Positions 19,522-29,375 of a DNA stretch of 37,353 nt are shown piece by piece; position 1 is the stretch's first letter, and every line of letters starts with the position of its first letter. A program made the translations under genes and the position numbers. The stretch is from Candidatus Cryptobacteroides faecavium (GTDB taxonomy: Bacteria; Bacteroidota; Bacteroidia; Bacteroidales; UBA932). The stretch lies in the NCBI GenBank assembly GCA_017694995.1, contig JADIMB010000128.1:1-37353 (forward strand), in the 5' to 3' direction. A model generated the notes under the pieces. That model did no database searches and was not told where the DNA came from. It was given only the letters and a program-made list of their open reading frames with translations.

Positions 19522-20568
19522 ATGGGCAGAAGACTTAAGATAGTAGCAGACAAGAACATCCCTTTTCTTGAAGGGGTGTTCGAACCTTATGCGGACGTCG
19601 TGTATATCGGCGGCAGTTCCATCACAGCGGAAGATGTGAAGGATGCGGATGCACTGATAATAAGGACACGGACTGTATGCAATGCCGGCCTTCTTGAAGG
19701 CTCGAGGGTAAGCATGATAGCTACGGCGACCATCGGGACGGATCATATTGATCTGCCCTACTGCCTCTCCAGGGGGATAGAGGTGCACAATGCTGAAGGA
19801 TGTAATGCAGGCGGAGTGATGCAGTATGTGTTTTCCGCGCTCTACGGTACGGCCTCGCGTAAGTTCATCAAGCTTGATTCCCCGGTAATCGGCATAATAG
19901 GCGTCGGGAATGTAGGGAAGAAGGTGGAACATATGGCTCTTCATCTGGGATTTGACGTCCTGCGCTATGACCCTCCTAGAGAGGCGGAGGAAGGCCCTGA
20001 AGCCTTCTGCTCTCTGGAGCATCTGCTGATGAGTTCAAATATTGTCACCATGCATACTCCTCTGGACAGCACGACACGCGGAATGGCAGACGCCGCTTTC
20101 TTCGCGATGATGCGTCCGGGGGCTTTTTTCATAAATGCCTCCAGGGGTGAGGTGGTGGACGAGGATGCGCTGATGGAGGCCATACCGAAGCTCGGCCCTG
20201 TGATCATCGACACATGGAACAACGAGCCTGATATCAACAGGCAGCTGCTGGATATGGTGGATATAGCCACTCCGCACATAGCCGGATATTCATATCAGGG
20301 AAAGCAGAACGGTACAGCCATGTCGGTGCAGGCGGTGGCAAGGCATTTCGGGATAGAGCCTCTGTATGACTTCTTCCCTGAGGCCGAGTCGCCTGACTGT
20401 GAGCCGGTGAAACTGGATCTGCGCGGGATGAACCAGGGTGAGGTCACATCGGTGCTTCAGTACAACTATCCGATTTTCACGGATGATTTCATGCTGAGGA
20501 TGCAGCCGGAGCGTTTCGAGCAACTTCGCTCTGCATACAAATACAGAAGGGAGATTTATATAGACTGA
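19522..20568 (+). CDS. pdxB: 4-phosphoerythronate dehydrogenase
   Basis: 348 aa; MGRRLKIVADKNIPFLEGVFEPYADVVYIGG..IRTRTVCNAGLLEGS..IATATIGTDHIDL..GIIGVGNVGKKV. Confidence 0.93.
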   Translation: MGRRLKIVADKNIPFLEGVFEPYADVVYIGGSSITAEDVKDADALIIRTRTVCNAGLLEGSRVSMIATATIGTDHIDLPYCLSRGIEVHNAEGCNAGGVMQYVFSALYGTASRKFIKLDSPVIGIIGVGNVGKKVEHMALHLGFDVLRYDPPREAEEGPEAFCSLEHLLMSSNIVTMHTPLDSTTRGMADAAFFAMMRPGAFFINASRGEVVDEDALMEAIPKLGPVIIDTWNNEPDINRQLLDMVDIATPHIAGYSYQGKQNGTAMSVQAVARHFGIEPLYDFFPEAESPDCEPVKLDLRGMNQGEVTSVLQYNYPIFTDDFMLRMQPERFEQLRSAYKYRREIYID

Positions 20569-20596
20569 AATTGATACTAATACTAATATTACCGAC

Positions 20597-22174
20597 ATGT
20601 TTAACTCAGATGATTTGAAGCAGATCGAATCAAGGGGTTCTTCTGCAGCTGTCGTAGAACAGCAGATTGAAAGGTTCAAGAAAGGTTTTCCATGGATGAG
20701 GATATGTGCTCCGGCCACTCCTCAGAAAGGCATAAGCGTGCTTTCTGCCGAGGAAGAGAAGGCTGCTGTGAAGTACTACGAGACAGCGCGTGTGGACGGG
20801 AAGTGCAAATTCGTGCCGGCTTCAGGTGCCGCGTCACGCATGTTCAAGGACCTGTTTGCCGGACTGGACGCACTCAAGGAAGGGAAAGGCCTTCCGGCAG
20901 ATGCCCCTGCCCGCAGATTCTCGGACAATATCGAGAAATTCGCTTTCTATGACAGCTCCATTTTCGGACAGAAGGAGGATTCGGACGCATACAGGGAGAC
21001 AGTGCTTTCCAGGACGCTGAAGCAGGAGCCGCTTGCATACGGGGCTAAGCCTAAGGGTGTCATCAAGTTCCACAGATATGAGGATGAGGTGCGCACTGCT
21101 TTTGAGGAGCATCTCGTGGAGGCACAGGAGTATATGCGCAATGAGGACGGAAGTGCGAATATAGTAGTGACAATTTCCCCTGAGCATGAGCATCTCTTCA
21201 GGGAAGTGCTGGAGTCTGTGAAGGAAAAATATGAAAAGAGATACGGTGTGAAGTACAATGTGACTTTCACCTACCAGGACAAAGCCACAGATACAGTGGC
21301 CGTGGATGTGAACAACAACCCGTTCCGTACCGAGACAGATTCCCTCCTGTTCCGTCCTGCCGGACACGGGGCCCTCATTAACAATCTCAATGCCCTTTCA
21401 GAGGAGCTGGTTTCCATCAAGAATATAGACAATGTAGCACATGACAGGTACCTTCCGGCGACAGCCCGCTACAAGAAAGTGCTCATGGGCAAATGCCTGG
21501 AGATCAGGGACAGGATACACGGGTATCTGCGTGAACTTGATGCAGTCACAGAGAACTATATCTCGTATCCTGAGCCTTATCTGCCCGGTTACTCCCCAGT
21601 AGGGAAGGACGAGGTCTACTTGAAGCCGGAATGCCAGCTGCTGTGCAACGATATCCAGGAGTTCCTTGAGAAGGAGCTGTGCATCAGCCTGCCCGAAAGC
21701 GGGGACTGCAAGTCGAGGGTCATGATGATCCGCAGCAAGCTCGACCGTCCTATACGAGTGTGCGGAATGGTGAAGAACGAGGGCGAGCCTGGAGGGGGTC
21801 CTTTCATTATCTCGGAAAAGGACGGCTCCACTTCACTGCAGATCCTTGAAGGCGTACAGGTAAACATGGCTGACGAGACTGCCCGCAAGGCTCTTTCAGA
21901 GGCTACGCATTTCAATCCGGTGGATATCGTATGCTGTCTGCACGACTATAAGGGACAGAGTTTTGACCTTCAGAAATATGTGGACCATGAGGCGGGCTTC
22001 ATAAGCTCCAAGAGCTATCAGGGCCGCGAACTCAAGGCCCTCGAGCTTCCGGGGCTGTGGAACGGATCCATGAGTGACTGGAACACCCTTTTCGTAGAGG
22101 TGCCGTCCGAGACGTTCAACCCTGTAAAGACTGTGCTTGACCTTCTACGTCCGGCCCACCAGCCTGAGAGGTAA
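20597..22174 (+). CDS. DUF4301 family protein
   Basis: 525 aa; KFVPASGAASRMFKDLF, GVIKFHRYEDEVRTAFEEHLVEA, RPIRVCGMVKNEGEPGGGPF. Confidence 0.8.
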   Translation: MFNSDDLKQIESRGSSAAVVEQQIERFKKGFPWMRICAPATPQKGISVLSAEEEKAAVKYYETARVDGKCKFVPASGAASRMFKDLFAGLDALKEGKGLPADAPARRFSDNIEKFAFYDSSIFGQKEDSDAYRETVLSRTLKQEPLAYGAKPKGVIKFHRYEDEVRTAFEEHLVEAQEYMRNEDGSANIVVTISPEHEHLFREVLESVKEKYEKRYGVKYNVTFTYQDKATDTVAVDVNNNPFRTETDSLLFRPAGHGALINNLNALSEELVSIKNIDNVAHDRYLPATARYKKVLMGKCLEIRDRIHGYLRELDAVTENYISYPEPYLPGYSPVGKDEVYLKPECQLLCNDIQEFLEKELCISLPESGDCKSRVMMIRSKLDRPIRVCGMVKNEGEPGGGPFIISEKDGSTSLQILEGVQVNMADETARKALSEATHFNPVDIVCCLHDYKGQSFDLQKYVDHEAGFISSKSYQGRELKALELPGLWNGSMSDWNTLFVEVPSETFNPVKTVLDLLRPAHQPER

Positions 22175-22210
22175 GATGATTTTTATTACTTCCAGACGGG
22201 CATCCGGCTG

Positions 22211-23365
22211 TCATTTGACCGGGTGCCCGTCTGTGTCTCTCCACTCTTTCGGGGAACATCCTACAGACTTTGTGAACTGGCGGTGGAAATTGGAGCGGTC
22301 GCTGAAACCGACAATATCTGCTATGAAATTTATAGAGTAGTTCTTGTGCTTCAGAAGCATATCCTTTGCGTCATTTATCCTCAGTTCTGTGCGCCAGATG
22401 CGGAAATCCATACCCAGCCGGTCTGAGAAATATATCTGCAGCAGCTCCTTGGTGGTGCCAAGCTCGTCCGCTATTTCCTCCCGGCTCTTGTCGTATTCCC
22501 TGAAACGCTTTTCCTTCACCCACTTATCCAGTGCCTTTGACAGAGCTGTGAAGTTGCCTTCTGATTTGATTTCCGGCTCTTTCTCTGCGACAGAGCCTTT
22601 TTTCCTCTTTTTCTGGAAGATTGCGCCCTGCTCCGAAAGCGCATAGTGCCCTACGGCATCCAGCAGGAGCTTGTGGCTTCCGAGAAAGGATATGTAGTTT
22701 CCTGCAAAATATATCATATAGAGGATATAGAAAAACATGTACAGCCGTATGAAAGACTTGTCCGGCAGGAACACATATACCAGGATGAACATCGCTGTGA
22801 GCATTGTGAGGATGTAGCAGAACCTTATCCATTTGATCTTGTGCTCTTCGTCCTCGTCATAGTATTTTTCCAGCAGCTTTATCGAGCGTTTGTATGCCCT
22901 GTCGAATATGATGATGAGCGAACAGCTCTGTATTACAAACAGGGCCACTCCTATATACAATGTGATCCTGTGTAGTCTGATGTTTCCGGAGAAAAAAGAC
23001 TCTATGAGGATTACACTTGCCACGAATACGAGGAAAATGCTCACAAGGAATTTCCCGCTGTCAATGAAACGCGGCATAAGAAGGTTTATCAGGGAGAAAG
23101 AGACTGTTATGGAGATGAAGGCCACCACAATCAGCATCGTGATCGTCGAGAATCCATCATACATTGGGGCCCCGTTGTTGTACAGGGCATAACCGAATGT
23201 GAAAGCCCCGATCATGTAGCTTATGGCGATTGTGTACTTGGAACGGGCAAGCCGCCTGGCATACTCTGTCTTCGGGATTCTTATCAGCAGAATCACCAGA
23301 GCCAGCGTCGTGGCCACCATAAGAGAGTAAAGCTGGAAAGACTGTGTATCAAAAAAGTGCTCCAC
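22211..23365 (-). CDS. AraC-family regulator with multi-TM N-terminal domain
   Basis: 384 aa; several hydrophobic helices, then HTH: LRINDAKDMLLKHKNYSINFIADIVGFSDRSNFHRQFTKSVGCSPKEWR. Confidence 0.9.
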   Translation of the reverse strand: MEHFFDTQSFQLYSLMVATTLALVILLIRIPKTEYARRLARSKYTIAISYMIGAFTFGYALYNNGAPMYDGFSTITMLIVVAFISITVSFSLINLLMPRFIDSGKFLVSIFLVFVASVILIESFFSGNIRLHRITLYIGVALFVIQSCSLIIIFDRAYKRSIKLLEKYYDEDEEHKIKWIRFCYILTMLTAMFILVYVFLPDKSFIRLYMFFYILYMIYFAGNYISFLGSHKLLLDAVGHYALSEQGAIFQKKRKKGSVAEKEPEIKSEGNFTALSKALDKWVKEKRFREYDKSREEIADELGTTKELLQIYFSDRLGMDFRIWRTELRINDAKDMLLKHKNYSINFIADIVGFSDRSNFHRQFTKSVGCSPKEWRDTDGHPVK

Positions 23366-23420
23366 TGGATACTGGATTGGTTAAAAATCTTATTTAATAG
23401 CCCAGGCCTGATGGCCTGAA

Positions 23421-23467
23421 AGGAAAAAGCCGGAGGACCTGCGGACATTCCTGTATGGTGCTCCGGC
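23421..23467 (-). terminator. Intrinsic terminator downstream of the DHS-like gene
   Basis: Minus strand: GCCGGAG...CTCCGGC followed by TTTTTCCTTT. Confidence 0.75.
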
Positions 23468-23516
23468 CTGTTGAATCTCAGAGAGAGGCAGCGTGTCTAT
23501 GCCTCCTGTCTGGCGC

Positions 23517-24491
23517 CTACCATCCGAGGATGTATGCAAACATCAGAGGCGCTACGATTGTGGCGTCAGACTCGACTATGAACCTTGGAGTGTCAACGTC
23601 GAGCTTGCCCCATGTGATCTTCTCGTTAGGCACAGCTCCGGAATATGATCCGTATGATGTGGTGCTGTCCGATATCTGGCAGAAATATTTCCAGAGAGGT
23701 GTGCCCGTCCATCCGAGGTCCTGCTCCATCATTGGCACCACGCAGATAGGGAAGTCCCCTGCCGTACCGCCGCCGATCTGGTAGAAGCCCACGCCTTCCC
23801 CGCCGGAGTTCTTCTTGTACCAGTCTGTCAGGAACATCATTGTCTCGATGCCGCTCTTGATCATGAGCGGGTCGAACTCGCCTTTGATACAGTGGGCAGC
23901 GTAAATGTTGCTGGTGGTGCAGTCCTCCCATGCAGGGACAACTATAGGGATGTTCTTCTCGCAGGCTGCAAGCACCCAGCTGTCCTTAGGGTCGATTTCA
24001 TAATACTGCTCGAGGACTCCGCTGCGCAGAAGCCTGTATATCACTTCATAAGGAAGGAGTCTCTCTCCCTTTGCCTTCATGTCTCTCCAGATGTCCACGA
24101 GATGACGCTCGAGACGGCGGAAAGCCTCTTCTTCAGGTATGCAGGTATCGGTGACACGGTTCATATGGTTGTCAAGGAGCTCTTTTTCCTGAGCAGGGGT
24201 GAGGTCCCTGTAGCCTGGCACTCTGTAATAGTGTGAATGTGCCACGAGGTTCATGATATCCTCCTCAAGGTTGTTGGCTGAACAAGACACGATCTGGAAC
24301 TTGTCCTGACGGATCATCTCCGCGAGAGACAACCCCAACTCGGCCGTACTCATGGCGCCGGCCATCGCCAACATCATTTTGCCGCCTTTGTTCATGTGCT
24401 CGTCAAATGCCTTGGCTGCGTCTACGAGAGCTGCAGAGTTGAAATGACGATAATGATGTGTAATGAACTGTGAAATAGGTCCTTTTTCCAT
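23517..24491 (-). CDS. Deoxyhypusine synthase-like protein (bacterial DHS family)
   Basis: GYGSYSGAVPNEKITWGKLDVDTPRFIVESDATIVAPLM matches the DHS C-terminal active-site region. ORF extends to 24524; MEKGPISQF start preferred. Confidence 0.88.
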   Translation of the reverse strand: MEKGPISQFITHHYRHFNSAALVDAAKAFDEHMNKGGKMMLAMAGAMSTAELGLSLAEMIRQDKFQIVSCSANNLEEDIMNLVAHSHYYRVPGYRDLTPAQEKELLDNHMNRVTDTCIPEEEAFRRLERHLVDIWRDMKAKGERLLPYEVIYRLLRSGVLEQYYEIDPKDSWVLAACEKNIPIVVPAWEDCTTSNIYAAHCIKGEFDPLMIKSGIETMMFLTDWYKKNSGGEGVGFYQIGGGTAGDFPICVVPMMEQDLGWTGTPLWKYFCQISDSTTSYGSYSGAVPNEKITWGKLDVDTPRFIVESDATIVAPLMFAYILGW

Positions 24492-24614
24492 TTTTTTAAC
24501 AATCAGATTTAATCTTTTTTCCAAATTGTTCCACGAATTTTGACTTTGTCAAAGTTCAAAGCGCGAATTAACGATTTTTTCCCTATTTTTGCAACCGTTT
24601 TGCACTTAAATTTT

Positions 24615-25829
24615 ATGTTTGACCTCGGCTCCATAGAGAAATTCGAACATATTGCCACTCCGTTCTACTATTATGACATGGAGCTGCTTGACCGTACTCT
24701 GGATACTCTGTCGGCATTGTCGGACAAGTACGGCGTCGATATACACTACGCAGTGAAGGCCAATGTGGAAAGGCGCATCCTCGAGAAGATAAGCTCCAGA
24801 GGGCTGGGTGCGGACTGCGTGAGCGGCAACGAAGTCCTGAGGGCTCTTGAATGTGGTTTCCCTGCGGACAGGATTGTCTTCGCCGGCGTAGGAAAGAGCG
24901 ACAGGGAGATCTATGACGCTCTTCATGCCGGGATCGAGGCGTTCAACTGTGAATCCCTGCATGAGATATATGTGGTCAATGCCATGGCGCAGCTCTACGG
25001 ACTGCAGGCACGGGTGTCGGTGAGAATCAACCCGGATATCGATGCCCACACCCATAAATATGTGACAACCGGACTGTTCGAGAACAAGTTCGGCATAGCT
25101 TCCCATGAGTTTGAGGCCCTGGTCGCCCTGCTGGGACGATGCCGCAGTGTGTCCTTCACCGGCCTTCATTTCCATATCGGGTCACAGATAGTGGATGTGG
25201 ATGATGTTTTTGGGCTGGAGGCACGGAGAGCGGCTGAGATCGTCTCGTATTTCGAGGACAGGGGGCTGCGGGTGGACAATGTGGATTTCGGCGGAGGACT
25301 CGGCATAGACTATGAGGATCCTGACGGCAGTCCGATGGCCCCTTTCGAGCAGTGGATCAGGGCTGTCACTGTGAATTTCCCGCGTAGGGAAGGCCAGAGG
25401 CTTCATCTGGAGCCAGGCCGCTCTGTCGTTGCCCAGTGCGGGTCGCTTATCTCCAGGGTGCTTTTTGTAAAGAGCGGGGAAACCAAGAATTTCCTGGTGC
25501 TGGATGCCGGTATGAACGACCTGATACGTCCGGCTCTGTACGGTGCGTACCATAAAATCGAGAATCTTTCGGCGCATTTCCGGAAGTCCTTCTCCGAGAT
25601 GCAGGCGTATGACGTGGTAGGACCTGTGTGCGAGTCAAGCGATGTGTGGGGGCAGGGGAGGCTTCTCCCGATGAGTGTCCGCGGTGACCTTATGGCCATC
25701 AGGAGCGCAGGAGCATACGGCCAGGTGATGGCGAGCAGATACAATCTCAGGGATTTCGCGCCTGCTGTGTTCTCGGATGACATTGACAGTGCTCCGCATT
25801 ATGTTGATTATTTTAATAATTGTAGATAA
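24615..25829 (+). CDS. lysA: Diaminopimelate decarboxylase
   Basis: YAVKANVERRIL (PLP Lys), GLHFHIGSQI, GPVCESSDVWGQ, RSAGAYGQVMASRYNLR. Confidence 0.93.
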   Translation: MFDLGSIEKFEHIATPFYYYDMELLDRTLDTLSALSDKYGVDIHYAVKANVERRILEKISSRGLGADCVSGNEVLRALECGFPADRIVFAGVGKSDREIYDALHAGIEAFNCESLHEIYVVNAMAQLYGLQARVSVRINPDIDAHTHKYVTTGLFENKFGIASHEFEALVALLGRCRSVSFTGLHFHIGSQIVDVDDVFGLEARRAAEIVSYFEDRGLRVDNVDFGGGLGIDYEDPDGSPMAPFEQWIRAVTVNFPRREGQRLHLEPGRSVVAQCGSLISRVLFVKSGETKNFLVLDAGMNDLIRPALYGAYHKIENLSAHFRKSFSEMQAYDVVGPVCESSDVWGQGRLLPMSVRGDLMAIRSAGAYGQVMASRYNLRDFAPAVFSDDIDSAPHYVDYFNNCR

Positions 25830-25831
25830 AT

Positions 25832-27157
25832 ATGTTTGAGAATTTAGTTGACAGGCTTGAAAGATCGTTCAAGATACTCAAGGGGGAGGGCAAGATCACT
25901 GAGATCAATGTGGCAGAGACCCTGAAGGATATCAGACGGGCGCTGCTTGACGCCGATGTGAGCTACAAGATAGCCAAGCAGTTCTGTGATGATGTCAAGA
26001 AGAAGGCCATGGGACAGAATGTCCTCACTGCCGTGAAACCCGAGCAGATGATGGTGAAGATCGTCCATGACGAGCTTGCCGAACTGATGGGGAGCAACTC
26101 CAGTGACATCAATGTCAAGGGACAGCCTGGAGTTGTGCTCGTGGCAGGTCTGAACGGTTCCGGTAAGACCACTTTTTCCGGAAAGCTGGCGTTGTATATC
26201 AAGAGCAAGAAGGGGATGAAAGTCCTGCTTGCCGCCTGCGATACGTTCCGTCCTGCTGCCATTGACCAGCTTAAAGTGCTGGGGGACCAGGCAGGCGTGC
26301 CTGTATATTCTGAACCTGAGGAGAAGAATCCGGTAACGGTAGCAAGGAATGCGGTGGCATACGCAAAGAAGGAAGGCTATTCCGTAGTGATTGTGGATAC
26401 CGCAGGACGTCTGGCTGTGGACCAGGAGCTTATGGACGAGATAGCCGCGGTACACTCTGCCGTAAATCCGACCGAGACACTTTTTGTGGTGGATGCCATG
26501 ACAGGACAGGATGCAGTGGAGACGGCGAAGGCGTTCAACGACAGGCTCGATTTCGACGGTGTTGTCCTGACCAAGATGGACGGTGACACAAGGGGCGGTG
26601 CCGCATTGAGCATCAAGGCTGTGGTCGGGAAGCCGATAAAGTTCGTCAGCACGGGCGAGAAAATGGAGGCGCTCGACGTCTTCCACCCGAAGCGTATAGC
26701 CGACCGTATCCTCGGCATGGGCGATGTCGTGACTCTCGTGGAGAAGGCCCAGGAGCAGTTCGACGAGGAGCAGGCCCGCAAGCTCAAGAAGAAGCTCGCC
26801 AAGAACCAGTTCACCATATCGGACTTCTATGACCAGATCCAGCAGGTCAAGAAGATGGGTAACATAAAGGACCTGGCGTCCATGATACCAGGAATGGGCA
26901 AGGCTCTTAAAGATGTGGAGATCAAAGACGATGCTTTCAAGGGTATTGAGGCTATCATCCAGTCCATGACACCGGCCGAGAGGGAGAGTCCGGAGATTAT
27001 CAACGGAAGCCGCCGTAAGCGTATCGCCGATGGCAGCGGTACATCAGTGGCCGAGGTAAACCGCCTGCTGAAGCAGTTTGAGGATACACGTAAAGTGATG
27101 AAGACCGTCATGACAGGAGGCATGTCAAACATGATGCACCGCATGAAGCGACGCTGA
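25832..27157 (+). CDS. ffh: Signal recognition particle protein Ffh
   Basis: 441 aa; GLNGSGKTTFSGKLA, DTAGRLAVDQELM, TKMDGDTRGGAALS, C-terminal M domain ending GGMSNMMHRMKRR. Confidence 0.97.
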   Translation: MFENLVDRLERSFKILKGEGKITEINVAETLKDIRRALLDADVSYKIAKQFCDDVKKKAMGQNVLTAVKPEQMMVKIVHDELAELMGSNSSDINVKGQPGVVLVAGLNGSGKTTFSGKLALYIKSKKGMKVLLAACDTFRPAAIDQLKVLGDQAGVPVYSEPEEKNPVTVARNAVAYAKKEGYSVVIVDTAGRLAVDQELMDEIAAVHSAVNPTETLFVVDAMTGQDAVETAKAFNDRLDFDGVVLTKMDGDTRGGAALSIKAVVGKPIKFVSTGEKMEALDVFHPKRIADRILGMGDVVTLVEKAQEQFDEEQARKLKKKLAKNQFTISDFYDQIQQVKKMGNIKDLASMIPGMGKALKDVEIKDDAFKGIEAIIQSMTPAERESPEIINGSRRKRIADGSGTSVAEVNRLLKQFEDTRKVMKTVMTGGMSNMMHRMKRR

Positions 27158-27207
27158 CATAAGAACGCTATGGCGTAAACTGGATCCTGCACCAGGATGA
27201 TTAAAAG

Positions 27208-27240
27208 AAAGAGAGTCTGAAAATCGGACTCTCTTTTGGT
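27208..27240. terminator. Intrinsic terminator after ffh
   Basis: aaagagagtc-tgaaaatcg-gactctcttttggt. Confidence 0.85.
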
Positions 27241-27314
27241 ATGCGGCACAGCCGGTCACGGAATTGCACTCCGGTGCTGAATCTGCACAATTATATGAAT
27301 TCGTCGGACTGATG

Positions 27315-27641
27315 TTAAAACTGTATTTTAACGGATTCACCTTCAAGAACCTGTGCGGCTTTCAGGTCAGATCTGTTGCCGTAATAGACAGAATAATTCC
27401 CTACATTCAATGTAAACGTGATTACGTTCCTCCCGTCTTTCAGTTCAGACGAAGCAATCGGCTCCATGCCTGGAACATATTCCGGAGTATATGGAAAGAC
27501 ATCGAGACTTGTCCATCCGTCGGAATTGTACATTACAACGACAAGTTCGCCCTGTCCGTCAGGCATCTTTTTGCAGCTGCCAAGAGAAAGAAATGATACA
27601 GCCGCTACGCAGACCATCAGAAAAAAAAGTATTTTTTTCAT
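27315..27641 (-). CDS. Small putative lipoprotein
   Basis: 108 aa; MKKILFFLMVCVAAVSFLSLGSCKK with lipobox LGSC; no recognised domain. Confidence 0.7.
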   Translation of the reverse strand: MKKILFFLMVCVAAVSFLSLGSCKKMPDGQGELVVVMYNSDGWTSLDVFPYTPEYVPGMEPIASSELKDGRNVITFTLNVGNYSVYYGNRSDLKAAQVLEGESVKIQF

Positions 27642-27683
27642 CGTCTTCCGTTTTAAAATGGTTATACATATTATTTGATGGAA

Positions 27684-27818
27684 TCAATCCTGTTTCCCGT
27701 CACTTGGCGACAGCCCTTTGTCGTAGAATATCCCGGTCCTGTGTTTACCGAAGAGTCTGAAATGGAACAGCCTGATGCGCAGAAAAGATAGCCTGCCAAG
27801 TAAATTCCTGATATCCAT
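27684..27818 (-). CDS. Possible 44-aa small protein
   Basis: MDIRNLLGRLSFLRIRLFHFRLFGKHRTGIFYDKGLSPSDGKQD, inside the longer ORF 27684..27941. Only ORF support, in an otherwise non-coding gap. Confidence 0.25.
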   Translation of the reverse strand: MDIRNLLGRLSFLRIRLFHFRLFGKHRTGIFYDKGLSPSDGKQD

Positions 27819-28018
27819 ATTCGATTGTCTTTTATTGTTTTCAATTCGCTCCCCCTGCCAGGTCTTTTTCTGACATGAAGTCATCCGGGCCGGTGTCCGG
27901 TATTGGAAGCATATGGTCAGCCTGTCATAAAGCAGGAACAATACTGGTCCCGCATTGACAAATATAAAAAATTTCCTTAGAAACTGTCTGAAATTATTGA
28001 AAAAGCGGTCAATTGTCT

Positions 28019-29221
28019 TTACCGGACCCGGTTCTTTTCAAAATGGGCTATGTTGTAGAATCTGAAAAAAAGCAGCGAGACTATGCACAGCACAGATCCG
28101 GCCAGATATGCATAGGAAAATGATGCATTCTGGCCTATCATTCCTCCAAGAATCAGTCCCAGTCCGATGCCGAGGTCCCAGGAAGTGAGGTATGTGGAAG
28201 TGGCTGTACCTCTCTGGTTGTGCTCTGCCATGTTGACGAACATAGTGTTGAAGGCCGGAAACATGCTTCCGAAGCCAATGCCAAGTACCATGGCCATCGC
28301 ATAGAAGAATACCTTCGCAAAAGCAGGGGAGTGCCCCATCAGGAACTCGCATGAATAAAGGCCCAGAAAAGCTACGGTCGCTATGTACATGCCGAGCATT
28401 ATTACCTGGGTGATTCTTCCCTTGTCCACCTGCCTGCCTGAGAAAAGCCTGGAAATGGCGAGCCCGGCTGCCATGAAGGTGAAGAAAAGCCCGGTCCCTG
28501 AAGTGATTCCGATACTCTTGGCATACATGGCCACATAGGTCGTATTTATTCCGTAAGGTATAGAAAGCAGCAGAAGGTCAGCCCCGAGAGGAAGCCCTTT
28601 CACAAGTATGAACCTGTCCAGGGAAAGGTGTATGCTTTTCTGCATAAGCTGTTTTCTGGGCGTACGGACTGCCGCTGCAGCCGCAAATCCGAGCGTACAG
28701 CATCCGAGTGCACACCCGAATATGACATTGAACGAGTAATAGTCGTGCAGGAAAAGTCCTATCATGGGCCCCAATGCCATCGCTATATTGTTTGCAAGCC
28801 CGTAGTAGCCCAGGGCCTCGCCTCTTCTTGAAGACGGAGTAATGTCTATCACGATAGTGTTGCCAGCCACGGTCACTGTACCGAAAGAAAGTCCGTGCAC
28901 AATCCTCAGCATAATGAACACAAGGAGAGAGCCGGTCAGCATGTATCCTCCGAATATCATTGTGAATACAAGGAATGAAATCAGGTAGAGCGGTTTTCTG
29001 TGCAGCGTGTCCAGCAGGTATCCGGAGAAAGGTCTTACCACAAGTGCCGCTATGGTGTAGCATGCAAGTATGAAGCCTGTCATGCCTTTGCTTATCCCGA
29101 ATTCTTCCACAAGATAGAACGGCAGGACCGGCATCAGCAGGAAAAAGCCGAAGTAAAGCAGGAAATTGGCCAGGAGAATGAAGCAGTAATCCCGGGAAAC
29201 AAGTCTATCAGTCATTGTCAT
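28019..29221 (-). CDS. MFS transporter
   Basis: 400 aa; about 12 hydrophobic helices; LLDTLHRKPLY and IDITPSSRRGEALGYYG motifs. Confidence 0.9.
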   Translation of the reverse strand: MTMTDRLVSRDYCFILLANFLLYFGFFLLMPVLPFYLVEEFGISKGMTGFILACYTIAALVVRPFSGYLLDTLHRKPLYLISFLVFTMIFGGYMLTGSLLVFIMLRIVHGLSFGTVTVAGNTIVIDITPSSRRGEALGYYGLANNIAMALGPMIGLFLHDYYSFNVIFGCALGCCTLGFAAAAAVRTPRKQLMQKSIHLSLDRFILVKGLPLGADLLLLSIPYGINTTYVAMYAKSIGITSGTGLFFTFMAAGLAISRLFSGRQVDKGRITQVIMLGMYIATVAFLGLYSCEFLMGHSPAFAKVFFYAMAMVLGIGFGSMFPAFNTMFVNMAEHNQRGTATSTYLTSWDLGIGLGLILGGMIGQNASFSYAYLAGSVLCIVSLLFFRFYNIAHFEKNRVR

Positions 29222-29247
29222 CAGTGTTTCTTCTCATTCCATGACAG

Positions 29248-29255
29248 CAAATATA
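29248..29255 (-). promoter_or_regulatory. Candidate -7 element (TATATTTG) for the MFS gene
   Basis: Minus-strand TAnnTTTG match about 27 nt from the start codon. Confidence 0.45.
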
Positions 29256-29375
29256 TTTACATTTTTTCAAGAAACCGTTTTGAGAAGGGGTTTTGGATTT
29301 ATTTTTAAAAATAAACGACCCGATGGTGTAACAAAAAATCCGGTATTCCGTCTTAATGTCAAAAACACAATAGCT

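Noticed and set aside
24615-25829. Possibility that the PLP decarboxylase is carboxynorspermidine decarboxylase, pairing with the DHS-like gene
   Set aside because: HIGSQ, GPVCESSDVWG and AGAYG motifs fit diaminopimelate decarboxylase better.
25844-26686. 280-aa minus-strand ORF opposite ffh
   Set aside because: Antisense shadow of ffh with no domain signal.
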